Shown here piece after piece: positions 7,786 through 17,268 of a stretch of DNA of 64,000 nt (its first letter is position 1; each line of letters opens with the position of its first letter). A program made the translations under genes and the position numbers. This DNA is from Darwinimomas sp045600945 (GTDB lineage: Bacteria > Bacillota > Clostridia > Lachnospirales > Lachnospiraceae), in assembly GCA_045600945.1 (NCBI GenBank), contig JAZRYX010000070.1:1-64000 (forward strand), read 5' to 3'. The notes under the pieces were generated by a model. The model was given only the letters and a program-made list of their open reading frames with translations. It had not been told where the DNA came from and did no database searches.

Positions 7786-8594
7786 CTTTTTTTTGGCTCC
7801 GGTGACCTTTTTATCATCATTATAAGTCCTGCGATAAGAAGCACTGCTCCGAGTACTATCTGAATCGTTTCCGCAACGGCATAATTGTCAAACAGGACGA
7901 AAACCGACTCAAATACCAGCGATGCCGCATTGGCTGTCAGATGCATGAGTATACAGACCCACAGTTTTCCCGATTTCCGGTATGCAAAGGCAAAAAGCAT
8001 TCCCAAGGCACTCGCATATATGAACTGCGAGACATTTCCGTGCATGGCTCCGAAAAGGAGCGATGAGACAATTGCAGCCGGCCAGAATCCGTAGCTGTAC
8101 TCCACTCTCTTATATATGATTCCTCTGAACAGGAGTTCCTCACATATAGGTGCCAGGATGACTGCCGTCAGTATCTGCATCCAAACTGAAGCAGACGTAA
8201 TGACTTCATTTATCAGATCAAATGTCTCATCCGCCTCCATGATACCGCTTACCGTCAGCACATAATTACCGACTAAGCATCCTCCGATGGCTGCGATTAT
8301 CGCCGGAAAAGTTATATCGGCATGTTTGATTTCCGGGTCATCGGCATGTTGCTTTCTGTCGCCTCTTATTATAAAAATGAATATAAGTATCGATATCGCG
8401 CTGACTACTGCCGTCGCACCGAGGCCTTCCGTTATTACCCCGTTCATGATGCTGTCGATATCCAGTTCTCCCGTAGCATAATAGTTATTAAAAACTATAA
8501 TCATGCTGTGTACGAATTCTACGATAACAGCTAAAAGCAGATAGACCGCCAGCGGCCAGACTATGCTCCATAAAGTTTTCAGGAATTTCTTCAT
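7782..8594 (-). CDS. CPBP family intramembrane glutamic endopeptidase
   Basis: A 270-residue multi-pass membrane protein with about eight hydrophobic segments. It has the three CPBP (Abi/Rce1-like) motifs: EELLFR at residues 152-157, FGAMH at 181-185 and HLTAN at 218-222, which supply the catalytic Glu and the His/Asn ligands. CPBP enzymes cleave membrane-associated peptides or prenyl-type substrates, and the target here is unknown. It is the last gene of the YfhO-FeoAB-Cys-rich-CPBP operon and overlaps the preceding gene by four bases (ATGA). Its stop codon lies inside the -35 element of the str promoter. Confidence 0.9.
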   Translation of the reverse strand: MKKFLKTLWSIVWPLAVYLLLAVIVEFVHSMIIVFNNYYATGELDIDSIMNGVITEGLGATAVVSAISILIFIFIIRGDRKQHADDPEIKHADITFPAIIAAIGGCLVGNYVLTVSGIMEADETFDLINEVITSASVWMQILTAVILAPICEELLFRGIIYKRVEYSYGFWPAAIVSSLLFGAMHGNVSQFIYASALGMLFAFAYRKSGKLWVCILMHLTANAASLVFESVFVLFDNYAVAETIQIVLGAVLLIAGLIMMIKRSPEPKKS

Positions 8595-8728
8595 GCTCTT
8601 TTTCTCGTGCAGTTACTGCAGTCTTTGCTGCAGCCACTGCATCTTCCTTTGTTTTTAATTACTCTGACCACGGCCCATATAAGTATGGCTGCAATTATTA
8701 AAAGGAGAATAATACTTACCGTGTTCAT
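8591..8728 (-). CDS. FeoB-associated Cys-rich membrane peptide
   Basis: A 45-residue peptide, MNTVSIILLLI onward: one membrane helix (residues about 5-24), a short basic stretch, then CSGCSKDCSNC, a Cys cluster typical of the FeoB-associated Cys-rich family. It is thought to assist ferrous iron uptake, perhaps as a metal relay at the membrane, though the function is not proven. The start is fixed by the ATGA overlap with the feoAB stop. A longer in-frame reading starting at 8821 inside feoAB is rejected. Confidence 0.85.
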   Translation of the reverse strand: MNTVSIILLLIIAAILIWAVVRVIKNKGRCSGCSKDCSNCTRKRA

Positions 8729-11073
8729 AGTACAAGCCCTCCCGCAATTACGAATACCAGAAGTGAAACTGCCCAGGCCAGAACCGTTTGAAATATCATG
8801 AGACCTATAGCCCACTTCCATCCGAGTTCTCTTTTAATCGATGCTATCGCTGCCACACATGGTGAATAAAGCAGACAGAATGTTAAGAATGCCAGCGATG
8901 ATGCACCCGAAAGAACTCCCATTACAGCAGTCTCGCTTCCGAATAAAACAATAAGTGTTGATACCACACTTTCCTTTGCCATGATACCCGAAAGAAGTGC
9001 CGTTACCATACGCCAGTCCGAAAAGCCCTGAAGTGTAAATACCGGTGATATCTTTCCGGATACGATTGCCAGCATGCTGTCCTGAGCATCGGTGACCATC
9101 TTGAGATTCGGCCCGAACGTACTTAAAAACCAGATGATTACCGTTGCGATAAGAAGCACCGAAAATGCTCGTTCAAGGAAGTCTTTCGCTTTATCCCAAA
9201 GCAGCATGAGTGTATTCTTAAATCCCGGAAGTCTGTAGTTCGGAAGTTCCATTACAAATGGGACTGCTTCGCCTTTGAAAATAGTATTTTTGGAAATAAG
9301 TGCAGTCACTATTGCAAGCAAAATTCCGAGAAGATACAGACCTACCATCACAAGTCCTGCAGTCTTCGGAAAAAACATATATGATATGAATCCGTAAATC
9401 GGAAGTTTTGCGGAACAACTCATAAACGGAGTAAGTATTATGGTCATCTTTCTGTCCCGGGCAGACGGAAGCGTCCTTGTCGCCATGACGCCCGGCACCG
9501 TACATCCGAATCCGATAAGCATGGGCACTATGCTTCGTCCGGACAGTCCGAGTTTTCTTAATATCTTATCCATGACAAATGCAACCCTTGCCATATATCC
9601 GCTGTCCTCGAGAAGACTTAAAAACAGGAACAATACCAGTATGATTGGTATAAAACTTAATACTCCGCCGACTCCCGTGAATATCCCGTCTATCACAAGT
9701 GAATGTATACCTTCATTAACATTAGCCGAAGTAAGGGCGGCATCCGTTATCTGTGTAAGCTTATCTATTCCCTGTGAAAGCAGGTTTTGAAGCCATGCTC
9801 CGATCACATTAAAAGTAAGGACAAAGATAAGACCCATGATGATTATGAATGCAGGGATAGCCGTGTATTTTCCTGTCAGTACCTTGTCAATGGCAGTACT
9901 GATTTTATGTTCTTTACTTTCATGAACTCTCACCACCGTCTTTTCACAGAGTTCCCTTATGAATGAGTACCTCATATCTGCGATGGCAGCGCTGCGATCC
10001 AGTCCGCCCTCCTCTTCCATCGTGAGAACCATGTGTTCGATAGTCTCAAGCTCATTATCTGAAAGTTTCAGTCTCTCAACTATAAGCGGATCTCCCTCGA
10101 TGAGTTTCGTTGCGGCAAAACGCGGAGGTATGCCGGCATTTCCCGCATGATCCTCTATAAGATGAGTTATTCCGTGAATCGCACGATGTACGGCACCGTT
10201 TCTGAACTGCGTATCGCAGAAGTCCCGGCGCCCCGGTCGTTCCTGGTTTCTTGCAACATGGATTGCATGGCTTATGAGCTCTTCGACACCGTCTTCTTTT
10301 ACTGCGGAAACAGGTATTACGGGGATACCCAGAAGTTCTTCCATCGCATTCACATCTATCGATCCGCCGTTACTTACAACCTCTTCAAAAAAATTGAGCG
10401 CAAGTACCATAGGAACTTCAAGCTCCATAAGCTGAAGCGTGAGATACAGACTTCTTTCTATATTTGTCGCATCGACGATATTAATGATACCTCTGGGTTT
10501 CTCATCAATAATAAAATTCCTTGATACGATTTCTTCCGCTGTGTATGGGGAAAGTGAATAGATTCCCGGCAGGTCCGTTACCAGAGTATTCGGATGACGG
10601 AGGATAGGACCGCTCTTTGATTCGACGGTAATACCCGGGAAGTTTCCGACATGCTGATTTGCGCCCGTCAGCGCATTAAACAAAGTCGTCTTGCCGCAGT
10701 TTTGATTTCCGGCAAGCGCAAATGTAAGCAGCTCATTTTTCGGAAGTGGATCCGCATCATCTTTCACATGATACTTTCCTTCCTCACCCAAACCGGGATG
10801 AGCAAATGTTTTCATGAACTTCGAAGGTTCACTTTTTTCTTCTGCAAAATAAGGATTACCTATTTCAATCTGTGCAGCATCGTCAAGTCTCAAAGTTAGT
10901 TCGTATCCGTGGATACGCAGCTCCATAGGGTCTCCCATGGGAGCATATTTTACCAGTGTGATTTCAGCACCCGGTATAACTCCCATATCAAGGAAATGCT
11001 GACGTAATGCTCCTTTACCGCCAACCGCCGTAATGACGGCTGACTGTCCTATCTGAAGGTCTCTCAGAGTCAT
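8725..11073 (-). CDS. feoB: Ferrous iron transporter, FeoA-FeoB fusion
   Basis: A 782-residue fusion. Residues 1-75 form an SH3-like FeoA domain (LRDLQIGQ, MGVIPG). From about 115 comes the FeoB GTPase, with G1 GNQNCGKT at 122-129, switch GITVES and G3 DLPG at 167-170. The C-terminal half has the two Gate domains and about ten membrane segments that move Fe2+ into the cell. FeoB normally has G4 NxxD; here the position reads NFFE (227-230), so the guanine-specifying Asp is replaced by Glu. ATGA overlaps join it to the YfhO-like gene before and the Cys-rich peptide after. No Fur-like box was recognised. Confidence 0.96.
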   Translation of the reverse strand: MTLRDLQIGQSAVITAVGGKGALRQHFLDMGVIPGAEITLVKYAPMGDPMELRIHGYELTLRLDDAAQIEIGNPYFAEEKSEPSKFMKTFAHPGLGEEGKYHVKDDADPLPKNELLTFALAGNQNCGKTTLFNALTGANQHVGNFPGITVESKSGPILRHPNTLVTDLPGIYSLSPYTAEEIVSRNFIIDEKPRGIINIVDATNIERSLYLTLQLMELEVPMVLALNFFEEVVSNGGSIDVNAMEELLGIPVIPVSAVKEDGVEELISHAIHVARNQERPGRRDFCDTQFRNGAVHRAIHGITHLIEDHAGNAGIPPRFAATKLIEGDPLIVERLKLSDNELETIEHMVLTMEEEGGLDRSAAIADMRYSFIRELCEKTVVRVHESKEHKISTAIDKVLTGKYTAIPAFIIIMGLIFVLTFNVIGAWLQNLLSQGIDKLTQITDAALTSANVNEGIHSLVIDGIFTGVGGVLSFIPIILVLFLFLSLLEDSGYMARVAFVMDKILRKLGLSGRSIVPMLIGFGCTVPGVMATRTLPSARDRKMTIILTPFMSCSAKLPIYGFISYMFFPKTAGLVMVGLYLLGILLAIVTALISKNTIFKGEAVPFVMELPNYRLPGFKNTLMLLWDKAKDFLERAFSVLLIATVIIWFLSTFGPNLKMVTDAQDSMLAIVSGKISPVFTLQGFSDWRMVTALLSGIMAKESVVSTLIVLFGSETAVMGVLSGASSLAFLTFCLLYSPCVAAIASIKRELGWKWAIGLMIFQTVLAWAVSLLVFVIAGGLVL

Positions 11074-13601
11074 CTTATCTCGTCCTTTCTGACTTCAAAT
11101 CTGTTACTGTATCCGGTTTTCTTCTTTTTAACCGCTGCCACTATTATCGATATAATTGCGATAAGAATCAATACCGCAAGCGAAATTTCTGAAACGGTCA
11201 GACCTTCCCTATATCCCTGCGGTTCAAAGTTAAGTACCAGGTCATGGTGTCCGGCCTTAATATCAAATCCGATGAAAGCTCCGTATGCTTCATATGTCTG
11301 AACGGGATTTCCGTCAACCGTCACCTTCCATCCCTTATCATAAGGTATGGTCATGAGCATCATCCTGTCTTCCGGCACATCAACAGATGCATTCACATGC
11401 GTATCATCATAACTGGCAACGCGTATCTTTCCGTCTTCCAATTTTTCAACTATCTGACCGAGCGCATCATAATTGAACTTATATGCAGTCATGAGAACTT
11501 CTGTTTTGTCAGTCGGCTTCAGGTAAACGATATCATTTTTATTCAGCCACCCGATCTCCATCAGATACCCGCGATCAACATTCTCAAAAGTCTTCTGACT
11601 GTCACCGATTGATAATCTGACCGTCTCGGTTTTCGAATTTTCTGAGAATGCGTAATAAAGCCCGTCCTCCGGTGCCGTAAATGTGTATTCTCCCGCTTCT
11701 CTGAATCCGTCAACCTGTTTTAAAACATCGGCAGCACCGAATGTTCTTGCTATCTGATTCTGCTCTTGAACCGGATGCCCCATATCTACCTTGAGCATCT
11801 GGCCGGCATTTTCCGAAATCGTATATCCAAGCGGCAGGCAGTATCTGTTCTTATAGAGCCATGTATCGCCGCTGGTGCAGACAAGTGTCTTATTCGGATC
11901 ATGACATTCGCCGTTACAGATAACATATTTGATATTAAAGAGCGCATCCACCAAAGGTGTGGATCCCGTTATTACATAAGCGTTTGTCGATGCCTCGCAT
12001 CCGAGCTTTGTAAAAAGATCGGACATGCCTCTGTGTGCCGTAGATGCAAACAGCGAAACCGAATGAAAATCCATCCATGCACCGTCATTTTTTGTCTTTC
12101 TCGTATCCTTCTCGAACCTGTAGAAATCTTCATCATTATCGTATGCATAATTAACGACAGCGCGCACGTTATCATTATCTTCAACATACTGACTTCTGCT
12201 TGTCGTGGAAATGCTTGTGCTGTTCATGTTCAAAGCTGCCTCCAGGCTTACTACAGCCAACAGAATGAAAGCCAGCACATTAATATTGATCTTCCCTGCT
12301 CTGTACAGATACATAAGAAGCAGGTAAATGCTGACGAAACCCAAAGACAGATATAAAACTTCCCAACCGAAGTTGTCGCTGTCCGCAAATTTCTGGCAAA
12401 GGAGCATAAATGCTACAGTTGATACCGCTGCGATACCTATATGCTTTAATGAATTTCCGTCAAGCTGATCTACTGCCCTGAAGCTTATATAAAGTACAAG
12501 GAAAATGTAGATGAAACTCTGGCGTGATGGAAGCGAATTCGGGAAATGAAATCCGTGCCAGAGATATGCAAGTATGCTGAGTGAAAAGCTTGCGAGCAGG
12601 AAGAAAATCATAACTCCGTATACGCACTTTTCTTTCAGTGAGATATTTTTATTCATAATGAACATCATGACAAGCGGAATCACTGCAACTGAGCAATAGA
12701 TATTCGGCCAGTGATCGAGTCCTACTTCAACTTCCACATTCATCATATGTCTTGCAATCACATCGATGATTGAGAAATATGATTGTACCCAATCCGGAAA
12801 TTCGTTGACTGCTGATGCCGTAGATGCATATGCGAATATCTGCGGAAGCCACAAAGCTGCCGCAATAAATCCCGCAAGAAGTGAGAACCCTGCGAAGACT
12901 GCGATGCTGCCCATAAATGAACCGAAGCTCTGTCTGCCCCTCATAATAAGGAGCATAACAAGATACATCACGGCAAAGATGCAGATCATTATTGAAATAT
13001 AATAATTGGATACTATGCACAGTCCCAATGCTATGCAATAAAGAAGACCTTTTTTGTCAAAGACTATTTTCTCGATTCCCAGACAAACAAGAGGGAATAA
13101 GACTATGCAGTCCAGCCACATGACATTCCATGAATATGCAGCCATATATCCCGAGAGTGCATAAAAGATTCCGAAAAATGCCGGAGCATATTTTGAGTTT
13201 AGTGCATGCCTCTCAAGGAATATCGTCATCGTAAGTCCGGCAAGTCCCGTCTTTAATATAAGTCCGTAATCCATGAACTCAAGAATATGTTCTCTCGGAA
13301 TTACCGCCAGTAACCAGTTGAGAGGACTGGCCAGATAATAGGAAATGATGGGGATGAAATTAACACCCATTCCGACATTCCATGAATAAAGAAAAGATCC
13401 CGATCCCGAAAGCTTACTCTTAAGTTCTGAGAAAAACGGTGCATACTGGTGATACATATCTATTCGCAGATAGACACGATCTCCGAACGGATATATCTTT
13501 CTTTGAGCATAAATAACTAAAAGCACCAATACCGGCACCAGAAATGCCGTTATCAGTGCATCGCTTTTTCTAAACCAAGATTTTGTCCTGTTCTCTTCCA
13601 T
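11070..13601 (-). CDS. YfhO family membrane protein
   Basis: An 843-residue protein with about 12-14 membrane segments in the first 480 residues, a large extracytoplasmic region and a last membrane helix near residue 810, ending in a basic tail. The layout and segments such as YPFGDRVYLRIDMYHQYAPFF match the YfhO family, GT-C-like proteins linked in Bacillus to glycosylation of lipoteichoic acid. Its role here is inferred: probable transfer of a lipid-linked sugar on the outer face. The ribosome-binding site before the ATG is weak. It is the first gene of a four-gene operon with feoAB, although no functional link between the two is obvious. Confidence 0.85.
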   Translation of the reverse strand: MEENRTKSWFRKSDALITAFLVPVLVLLVIYAQRKIYPFGDRVYLRIDMYHQYAPFFSELKSKLSGSGSFLYSWNVGMGVNFIPIISYYLASPLNWLLAVIPREHILEFMDYGLILKTGLAGLTMTIFLERHALNSKYAPAFFGIFYALSGYMAAYSWNVMWLDCIVLFPLVCLGIEKIVFDKKGLLYCIALGLCIVSNYYISIMICIFAVMYLVMLLIMRGRQSFGSFMGSIAVFAGFSLLAGFIAAALWLPQIFAYASTASAVNEFPDWVQSYFSIIDVIARHMMNVEVEVGLDHWPNIYCSVAVIPLVMMFIMNKNISLKEKCVYGVMIFFLLASFSLSILAYLWHGFHFPNSLPSRQSFIYIFLVLYISFRAVDQLDGNSLKHIGIAAVSTVAFMLLCQKFADSDNFGWEVLYLSLGFVSIYLLLMYLYRAGKININVLAFILLAVVSLEAALNMNSTSISTTSRSQYVEDNDNVRAVVNYAYDNDEDFYRFEKDTRKTKNDGAWMDFHSVSLFASTAHRGMSDLFTKLGCEASTNAYVITGSTPLVDALFNIKYVICNGECHDPNKTLVCTSGDTWLYKNRYCLPLGYTISENAGQMLKVDMGHPVQEQNQIARTFGAADVLKQVDGFREAGEYTFTAPEDGLYYAFSENSKTETVRLSIGDSQKTFENVDRGYLMEIGWLNKNDIVYLKPTDKTEVLMTAYKFNYDALGQIVEKLEDGKIRVASYDDTHVNASVDVPEDRMMLMTIPYDKGWKVTVDGNPVQTYEAYGAFIGFDIKAGHHDLVLNFEPQGYREGLTVSEISLAVLILIAIISIIVAAVKKKKTGYSNRFEVRKDEIR

Positions 13602-13664
13602 ATCTACATATTACCATAAAATAACGAAGAATGCTCTAATGTAAAACTTTCGTAAAAAACAGGC

Positions 13665-13686
13665 GTTTGTTCATAGTTTGTTCATA
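13665..13686. repeat. 11-bp tandem direct repeat upstream of the YfhO-feo operon
   Basis: GTTTGTTCATA occurs twice with no gap, at 13665-13675 and 13676-13686, about 65 bp before the operon's start codon. It could be an operator. No known regulator box was recognised. The rest of the 253-base gap holds no gene. Confidence 0.5.
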
Positions 13687-13805
13687 AATTCTTTGAAATC
13701 AGTTTACAGATAATGAATAATGCGGACATTATTTGCCCATATAATTAAGTCAAGAAGAAAACAAATCTGCCAATATAGATTACAAGATTTTTTTCATAAT
13801 ACTTC

Positions 13806-13829
13806 GAGCCGGTACATATGTACCGGCTC
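13806..13829. terminator. Perfect 24-bp palindrome downstream of the MBL-fold gene
   Basis: The arms GAGCCGGTACAT and ATGTACCGGCTC are exact inverted copies. It lies 26 bp past the stop of the metallo-beta-lactamase-fold gene. No T-run follows on the minus strand, and only a short TTTT occurs a little downstream on the plus strand, so termination is weakly supported. An mRNA-stabilising hairpin or a protein site is possible. Confidence 0.45.
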
Positions 13830-13854
13830 TCCTCCGTTTTATAGGACTTTTTTA

Positions 13855-14769
13855 TTATCTTAATACCCTGTCCCCGTCTTTAATACAATAATTTTTCGTG
13901 ACACCCATTGCCGACATCCAGCTTCGGACCGCACCTGTCTGATAGCGTGACTGGTTATCGTAATAAAGCCATCCCGGGGTACACCAAAGGCATACCGTCG
14001 GTGACAGAGCTTCATAGAAATTACGTCCCACTCCTGCCTGTCCGTGATGTGCCATCTGAACCATATCAACCTTCAGATCTTCACCCGCGTGATCGCTAAG
14101 GAACATATTACCTACATCTGCTCCCATATCACCGAGGAACATAATCTTTCTTCCGCCCATCTCGACTTTAAGCACACATGATGAATTGTTGATTGCATTA
14201 TCCGCAACAAGATAAGGATCATTCATACATGTTATATGAACGGTATCGAAATCAAACTGATCTCCCATGTGAATCACATGAAGTTTCTCCGGATATCTGC
14301 TTATAGCCGCGCGTACTCTTTCAACAAAATCAGCTCTGTACGATTCGTTTGCCTGATACCACGCAGGATCTGCGAAATTAAAATAAAACCCGTCTATGGT
14401 TATAGGATCCGATCCCTCTTCGATGATACGAGTCAGCGCACCTGCATGATCAGAATGAGGATGAGTAATAAACCATGCCGTAACATGATTTCCCTTCTCT
14501 GCGATCTGCTCCCGTAAGTGAGCAGCATCATCCTCCGTGCCGCCGTCGATTACGATGATCGCTCCGTTTGCCGATGTGATGACAAAACTCATCATCTGGC
14601 TTTCTGTCTGATTTGCGAGCATCCTGAGTTCTTCGCCCTTAAAATATCCTCCGTATCCCGGACCGGACTGCTCTCCATATGCAAATGCCGGTAGCACCGC
14701 AGTAATAACGATAAGCGTTATCATAAGCATAGCCACCGACATCTTTCTTAATAATGATATTTTCTTCAT
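13855..14769 (-). CDS. Secreted metallo-beta-lactamase-fold hydrolase (ComEC-type domain)
   Basis: 304 residues. A basic start and hydrophobic residues about 10-30 ending in AFA suggest a cleaved signal peptide or membrane anchor. The metal motif HPHSDH is at residues 103-108, preceded by VIDGG, with a later FLGDMGAD loop and AHHGQAG. This set matches the metallo-beta-lactamase domain of ComEC-like proteins, which hydrolyse nucleic acids or phosphodiesters. The substrate here is unknown. No ComEC membrane channel is attached. It follows a lipoprotein gene by 18 bp and is probably co-transcribed with it. Confidence 0.85.
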   Translation of the reverse strand: MKKISLLRKMSVAMLMITLIVITAVLPAFAYGEQSGPGYGGYFKGEELRMLANQTESQMMSFVITSANGAIIVIDGGTEDDAAHLREQIAEKGNHVTAWFITHPHSDHAGALTRIIEEGSDPITIDGFYFNFADPAWYQANESYRADFVERVRAAISRYPEKLHVIHMGDQFDFDTVHITCMNDPYLVADNAINNSSCVLKVEMGGRKIMFLGDMGADVGNMFLSDHAGEDLKVDMVQMAHHGQAGVGRNFYEALSPTVCLWCTPGWLYYDNQSRYQTGAVRSWMSAMGVTKNYCIKDGDRVLR

Positions 14770-14787
14770 TAAGTCTTTCCTTGTTAT

Positions 14788-15309
14788 TTATTCAAGATTC
14801 GGGTTGATTATTATAGGATCATTGCTTCCTGCCGGTACGATCTGATTGATCACATACTTCTCAGGCTCCATGATATCCTTCTCATAATACACCTGTACAT
14901 CCATATCATGTTTATCCCAATATCCGCCGTATGAATCTTCGGTACTCGGAGCAATACTGAAATCCTGTACCGCTATAGCGTCATTAAATGCCTTTGCATA
15001 AGCCTCGGCATATTCCGGCATTTCCTTGATCGGACAATCGGGTTTCAAAGGCCAGATGATTTCCGTGGAATTCTCATCGTCATGAACAGCAAAATCAAGA
15101 TAACATCCGTACGGATAATCCTGCTCGGTCAGAATCGACTCACAGTCATCCATTACCTGTTCCCAGTCAATCTCAATGTTATCCTTAATCGTAACATCCG
15201 GGATGTCTTCGATAGTCTTATTGACTACGATTTCTCTCTCAACACATCCTGTCACGGATGCTGTAAGTGCTGCCGCAAATAATATGATTCCAATCTTCTT
15301 AAGATTCAT
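14788..15309 (-). CDS. Lipoprotein of unknown function
   Basis: A 173-residue protein starting MNLKKIGIILFAAALTASVTGC. A basic n-region, hydrophobic core and lipobox TASVTGC with the Cys near residue 22 mark it as a membrane lipoprotein. The mature part is acidic and I do not recognise its family. The ATG at 15309 has GGAGAA in front; an in-frame TTG four codons earlier is rejected because it overlaps this site. It is the first gene of a two-gene unit with the metallo-beta-lactamase-fold protein. Confidence 0.8.
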   Translation of the reverse strand: MNLKKIGIILFAAALTASVTGCVEREIVVNKTIEDIPDVTIKDNIEIDWEQVMDDCESILTEQDYPYGCYLDFAVHDDENSTEIIWPLKPDCPIKEMPEYAEAYAKAFNDAIAVQDFSIAPSTEDSYGGYWDKHDMDVQVYYEKDIMEPEKYVINQIVPAGSNDPIIINPNLE

Positions 15310-15403
15310 TGTCTTCTCCAAAATTAACCAAATATAGGGTACATTATAGAATAATTGACTATATTTTGATAGCGGGATAAGAAATTCTTCATAAAGTCTT
15401 AAT

Positions 15404-17239
15404 TTATAGCCTCGTTATGGCCTCTTTATAGAAATCTATAGCATATTGATACTGAGCCCTTGTATAATCTTCATATTTTCCGCCGATATGTATCGATCTG
15501 ACTCCCCATAAAGCCCACATAAGACCTATTACTGCCAGATGTGCATATACTATTCCTCTTTCCTTTTCGGAGGGTTTCTTCTCCCCGAAATAAAGATCCG
15601 TGATCCTGTCAACCCCCGCTTTATCCAGATACGAATAGTTGCTTATCTCCGCAACCTCAATCAGCGGGTCTGCCATTCCCGCATACTCCCAGTCGATGAG
15701 CTTAATATCTTCCCTGTCCTCGAAAAACAGCCAGTTCCCGACGCTCGGGTCTACATGACAGAGCATCTTTTCTCTGTTCATGGCCTCCAGCCGGTCTATA
15801 AGTTCAAAGATATGCTTTCTTACGGTCGCATAACCTTTCAGATCAATATCACATATTCTGAGGCAACCATCCTCAAAATTATGAAACTGCTCCCTTAAGT
15901 CAAACGCATGATTAACTTTTATCTTCGCATCATGGAGCTTATGAAGGACTTTCATACATCTCTTCATATCTTCATCGCTATTAATATCGGGTCTGCGTGA
16001 GCCCGGATAGAACTCAGCAATTTTATAACCCGTCTCCGGATCAAAGTATATTACTTTCTCTGAAATATTAAGTGGTTTTATAGCTTCAAGAGTTTCCGCC
16101 TCATTGCGTCGGTTCATGAACTCATTGCAGAGATCCCATGGAACTCTGCAGATATACGGTTTCTCATGAATAGTGAACATAAATGAATGATTGGTTATAC
16201 CGACTTTCATATCCTTTATGTTCTTTATCTCGCTGACCGGAACATTAAATGTATCGCATATTATACGAAGCGCATCATTTATCGATGAATGCGCATAATA
16301 GTCATCCAGTTCCTTCATCTCTTCCAGGCTGTCGAACTCATGGATCTGATCCGCCGGCTGTTTGTTAATGTATATCTTTGGACAGTCTTTGGCCTTAAGA
16401 GGTATGATTCTGTCGGATCCGTGTATCCAGTCCAGCATAACAGTTTCCAGATAATCATTTTCGGTCGCAGGTGAATTATAATACTGCTCACAAACCGGAA
16501 TGAACTTTGCCGAATACTCTTTTGAGAAATATACCGGTCCGAACATTATCCATGCGTTGGCTCCGCCCTCGAGTATATTTGTGATCTGATTCTTCTTATT
16601 GAAAATGAAAGGCCACTCGCTGGTCTTACCCTCCTTAAAAATCGAAGAATACCAGGCATTCGGTTCATATTTATGGAACATATTTTTTCTGAGCCAGTTA
16701 TCCGAATAAAGCAGATAGCAGTTATGTCCCAAAAAAAGATCCTTGGCGCAGTGAAGAGTTGAAAGTGTATTCTTGCAGTCATATTCCGGATTATAAATCA
16801 ATTTGACTCCGTATTTATCTTTCAGATACTCAAACTTCTCTTTCATGTATCCGACCATGACAGTGATATCCGTAATTTCAACATCGTGCAGCTGTCTTAT
16901 GAGCCTTTCAATCATGCGCTCTCCGAATACCGGAAGAAGTCCCTTGGGGGTATCCCATGTGAGCGGCACGAGTCTGGAGCCGAAACCGGCAGAGAAAATG
17001 ACGGCTCTTTCGACTCTGTAGTCTTCAAGAACCTTCATTCCCTTATCGGTAACCTTATATCCCGACTTATTATTCAGTTCGATTTTTGAAATTAAGCCAT
17101 CTGCTTCGGACGAAGCGATAAGATTATTGACCGTACCCACGGACACTTCCATTTCACCGGCCAGCTGTCTCTGGGTAACGTAAGAATTCTCATAATAATT
17201 ACGAAGTAAAAGAATCTGATTATTCATATTATTGTTCAA
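15404..17239 (-). CDS. Winged-helix / phosphocholine cytidylyltransferase / choline kinase fusion (LicC-LicA)
   Basis: A 611-residue three-part protein. Residues about 10-62 form a winged helix-turn-helix. Residues 77-300 are a nucleotidyltransferase of the LicC type, with SAGFGSRL and YSDNW. Residues 335-605 are a choline/ethanolamine kinase (LicA) with HVDPSVGNW at 495-503 and DWEYA at 516-520. Together they would phosphorylate choline and activate it as CDP-choline for surface decoration. The start is set at TTG 17239, with AAAGGTG five bases upstream; ATG 17227 is the alternative. ATG 17263 is unlikely because the predicted transcript begins there. It lies directly downstream of licD. No LicB-type choline transporter is in the window. 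Confidence 0.88.
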   Translation of the reverse strand: MNNNMNNQILLLRNYYENSYVTQRQLAGEMEVSVGTVNNLIASSEADGLISKIELNNKSGYKVTDKGMKVLEDYRVERAVIFSAGFGSRLVPLTWDTPKGLLPVFGERMIERLIRQLHDVEITDITVMVGYMKEKFEYLKDKYGVKLIYNPEYDCKNTLSTLHCAKDLFLGHNCYLLYSDNWLRKNMFHKYEPNAWYSSIFKEGKTSEWPFIFNKKNQITNILEGGANAWIMFGPVYFSKEYSAKFIPVCEQYYNSPATENDYLETVMLDWIHGSDRIIPLKAKDCPKIYINKQPADQIHEFDSLEEMKELDDYYAHSSINDALRIICDTFNVPVSEIKNIKDMKVGITNHSFMFTIHEKPYICRVPWDLCNEFMNRRNEAETLEAIKPLNISEKVIYFDPETGYKIAEFYPGSRRPDINSDEDMKRCMKVLHKLHDAKIKVNHAFDLREQFHNFEDGCLRICDIDLKGYATVRKHIFELIDRLEAMNREKMLCHVDPSVGNWLFFEDREDIKLIDWEYAGMADPLIEVAEISNYSYLDKAGVDRITDLYFGEKKPSEKERGIVYAHLAVIGLMWALWGVRSIHIGGKYEDYTRAQYQYAIDFYKEAITRL

Positions 17240-17268
17240 TTTTTCACCTTTCGATGTATTCATTGAAC

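Noticed and set aside
11766..12356. Open reading frame of 196 codons on the plus strand
   Set aside because: It lies fully antisense to the YfhO-like gene, has no family motifs, and the minus-strand frame gives a coherent membrane protein.
13602..13760. Fur-type iron box upstream of the feo operon
   Set aside because: No stretch close to the 19-bp Fur consensus was found; only the 11-bp direct repeat stands out.
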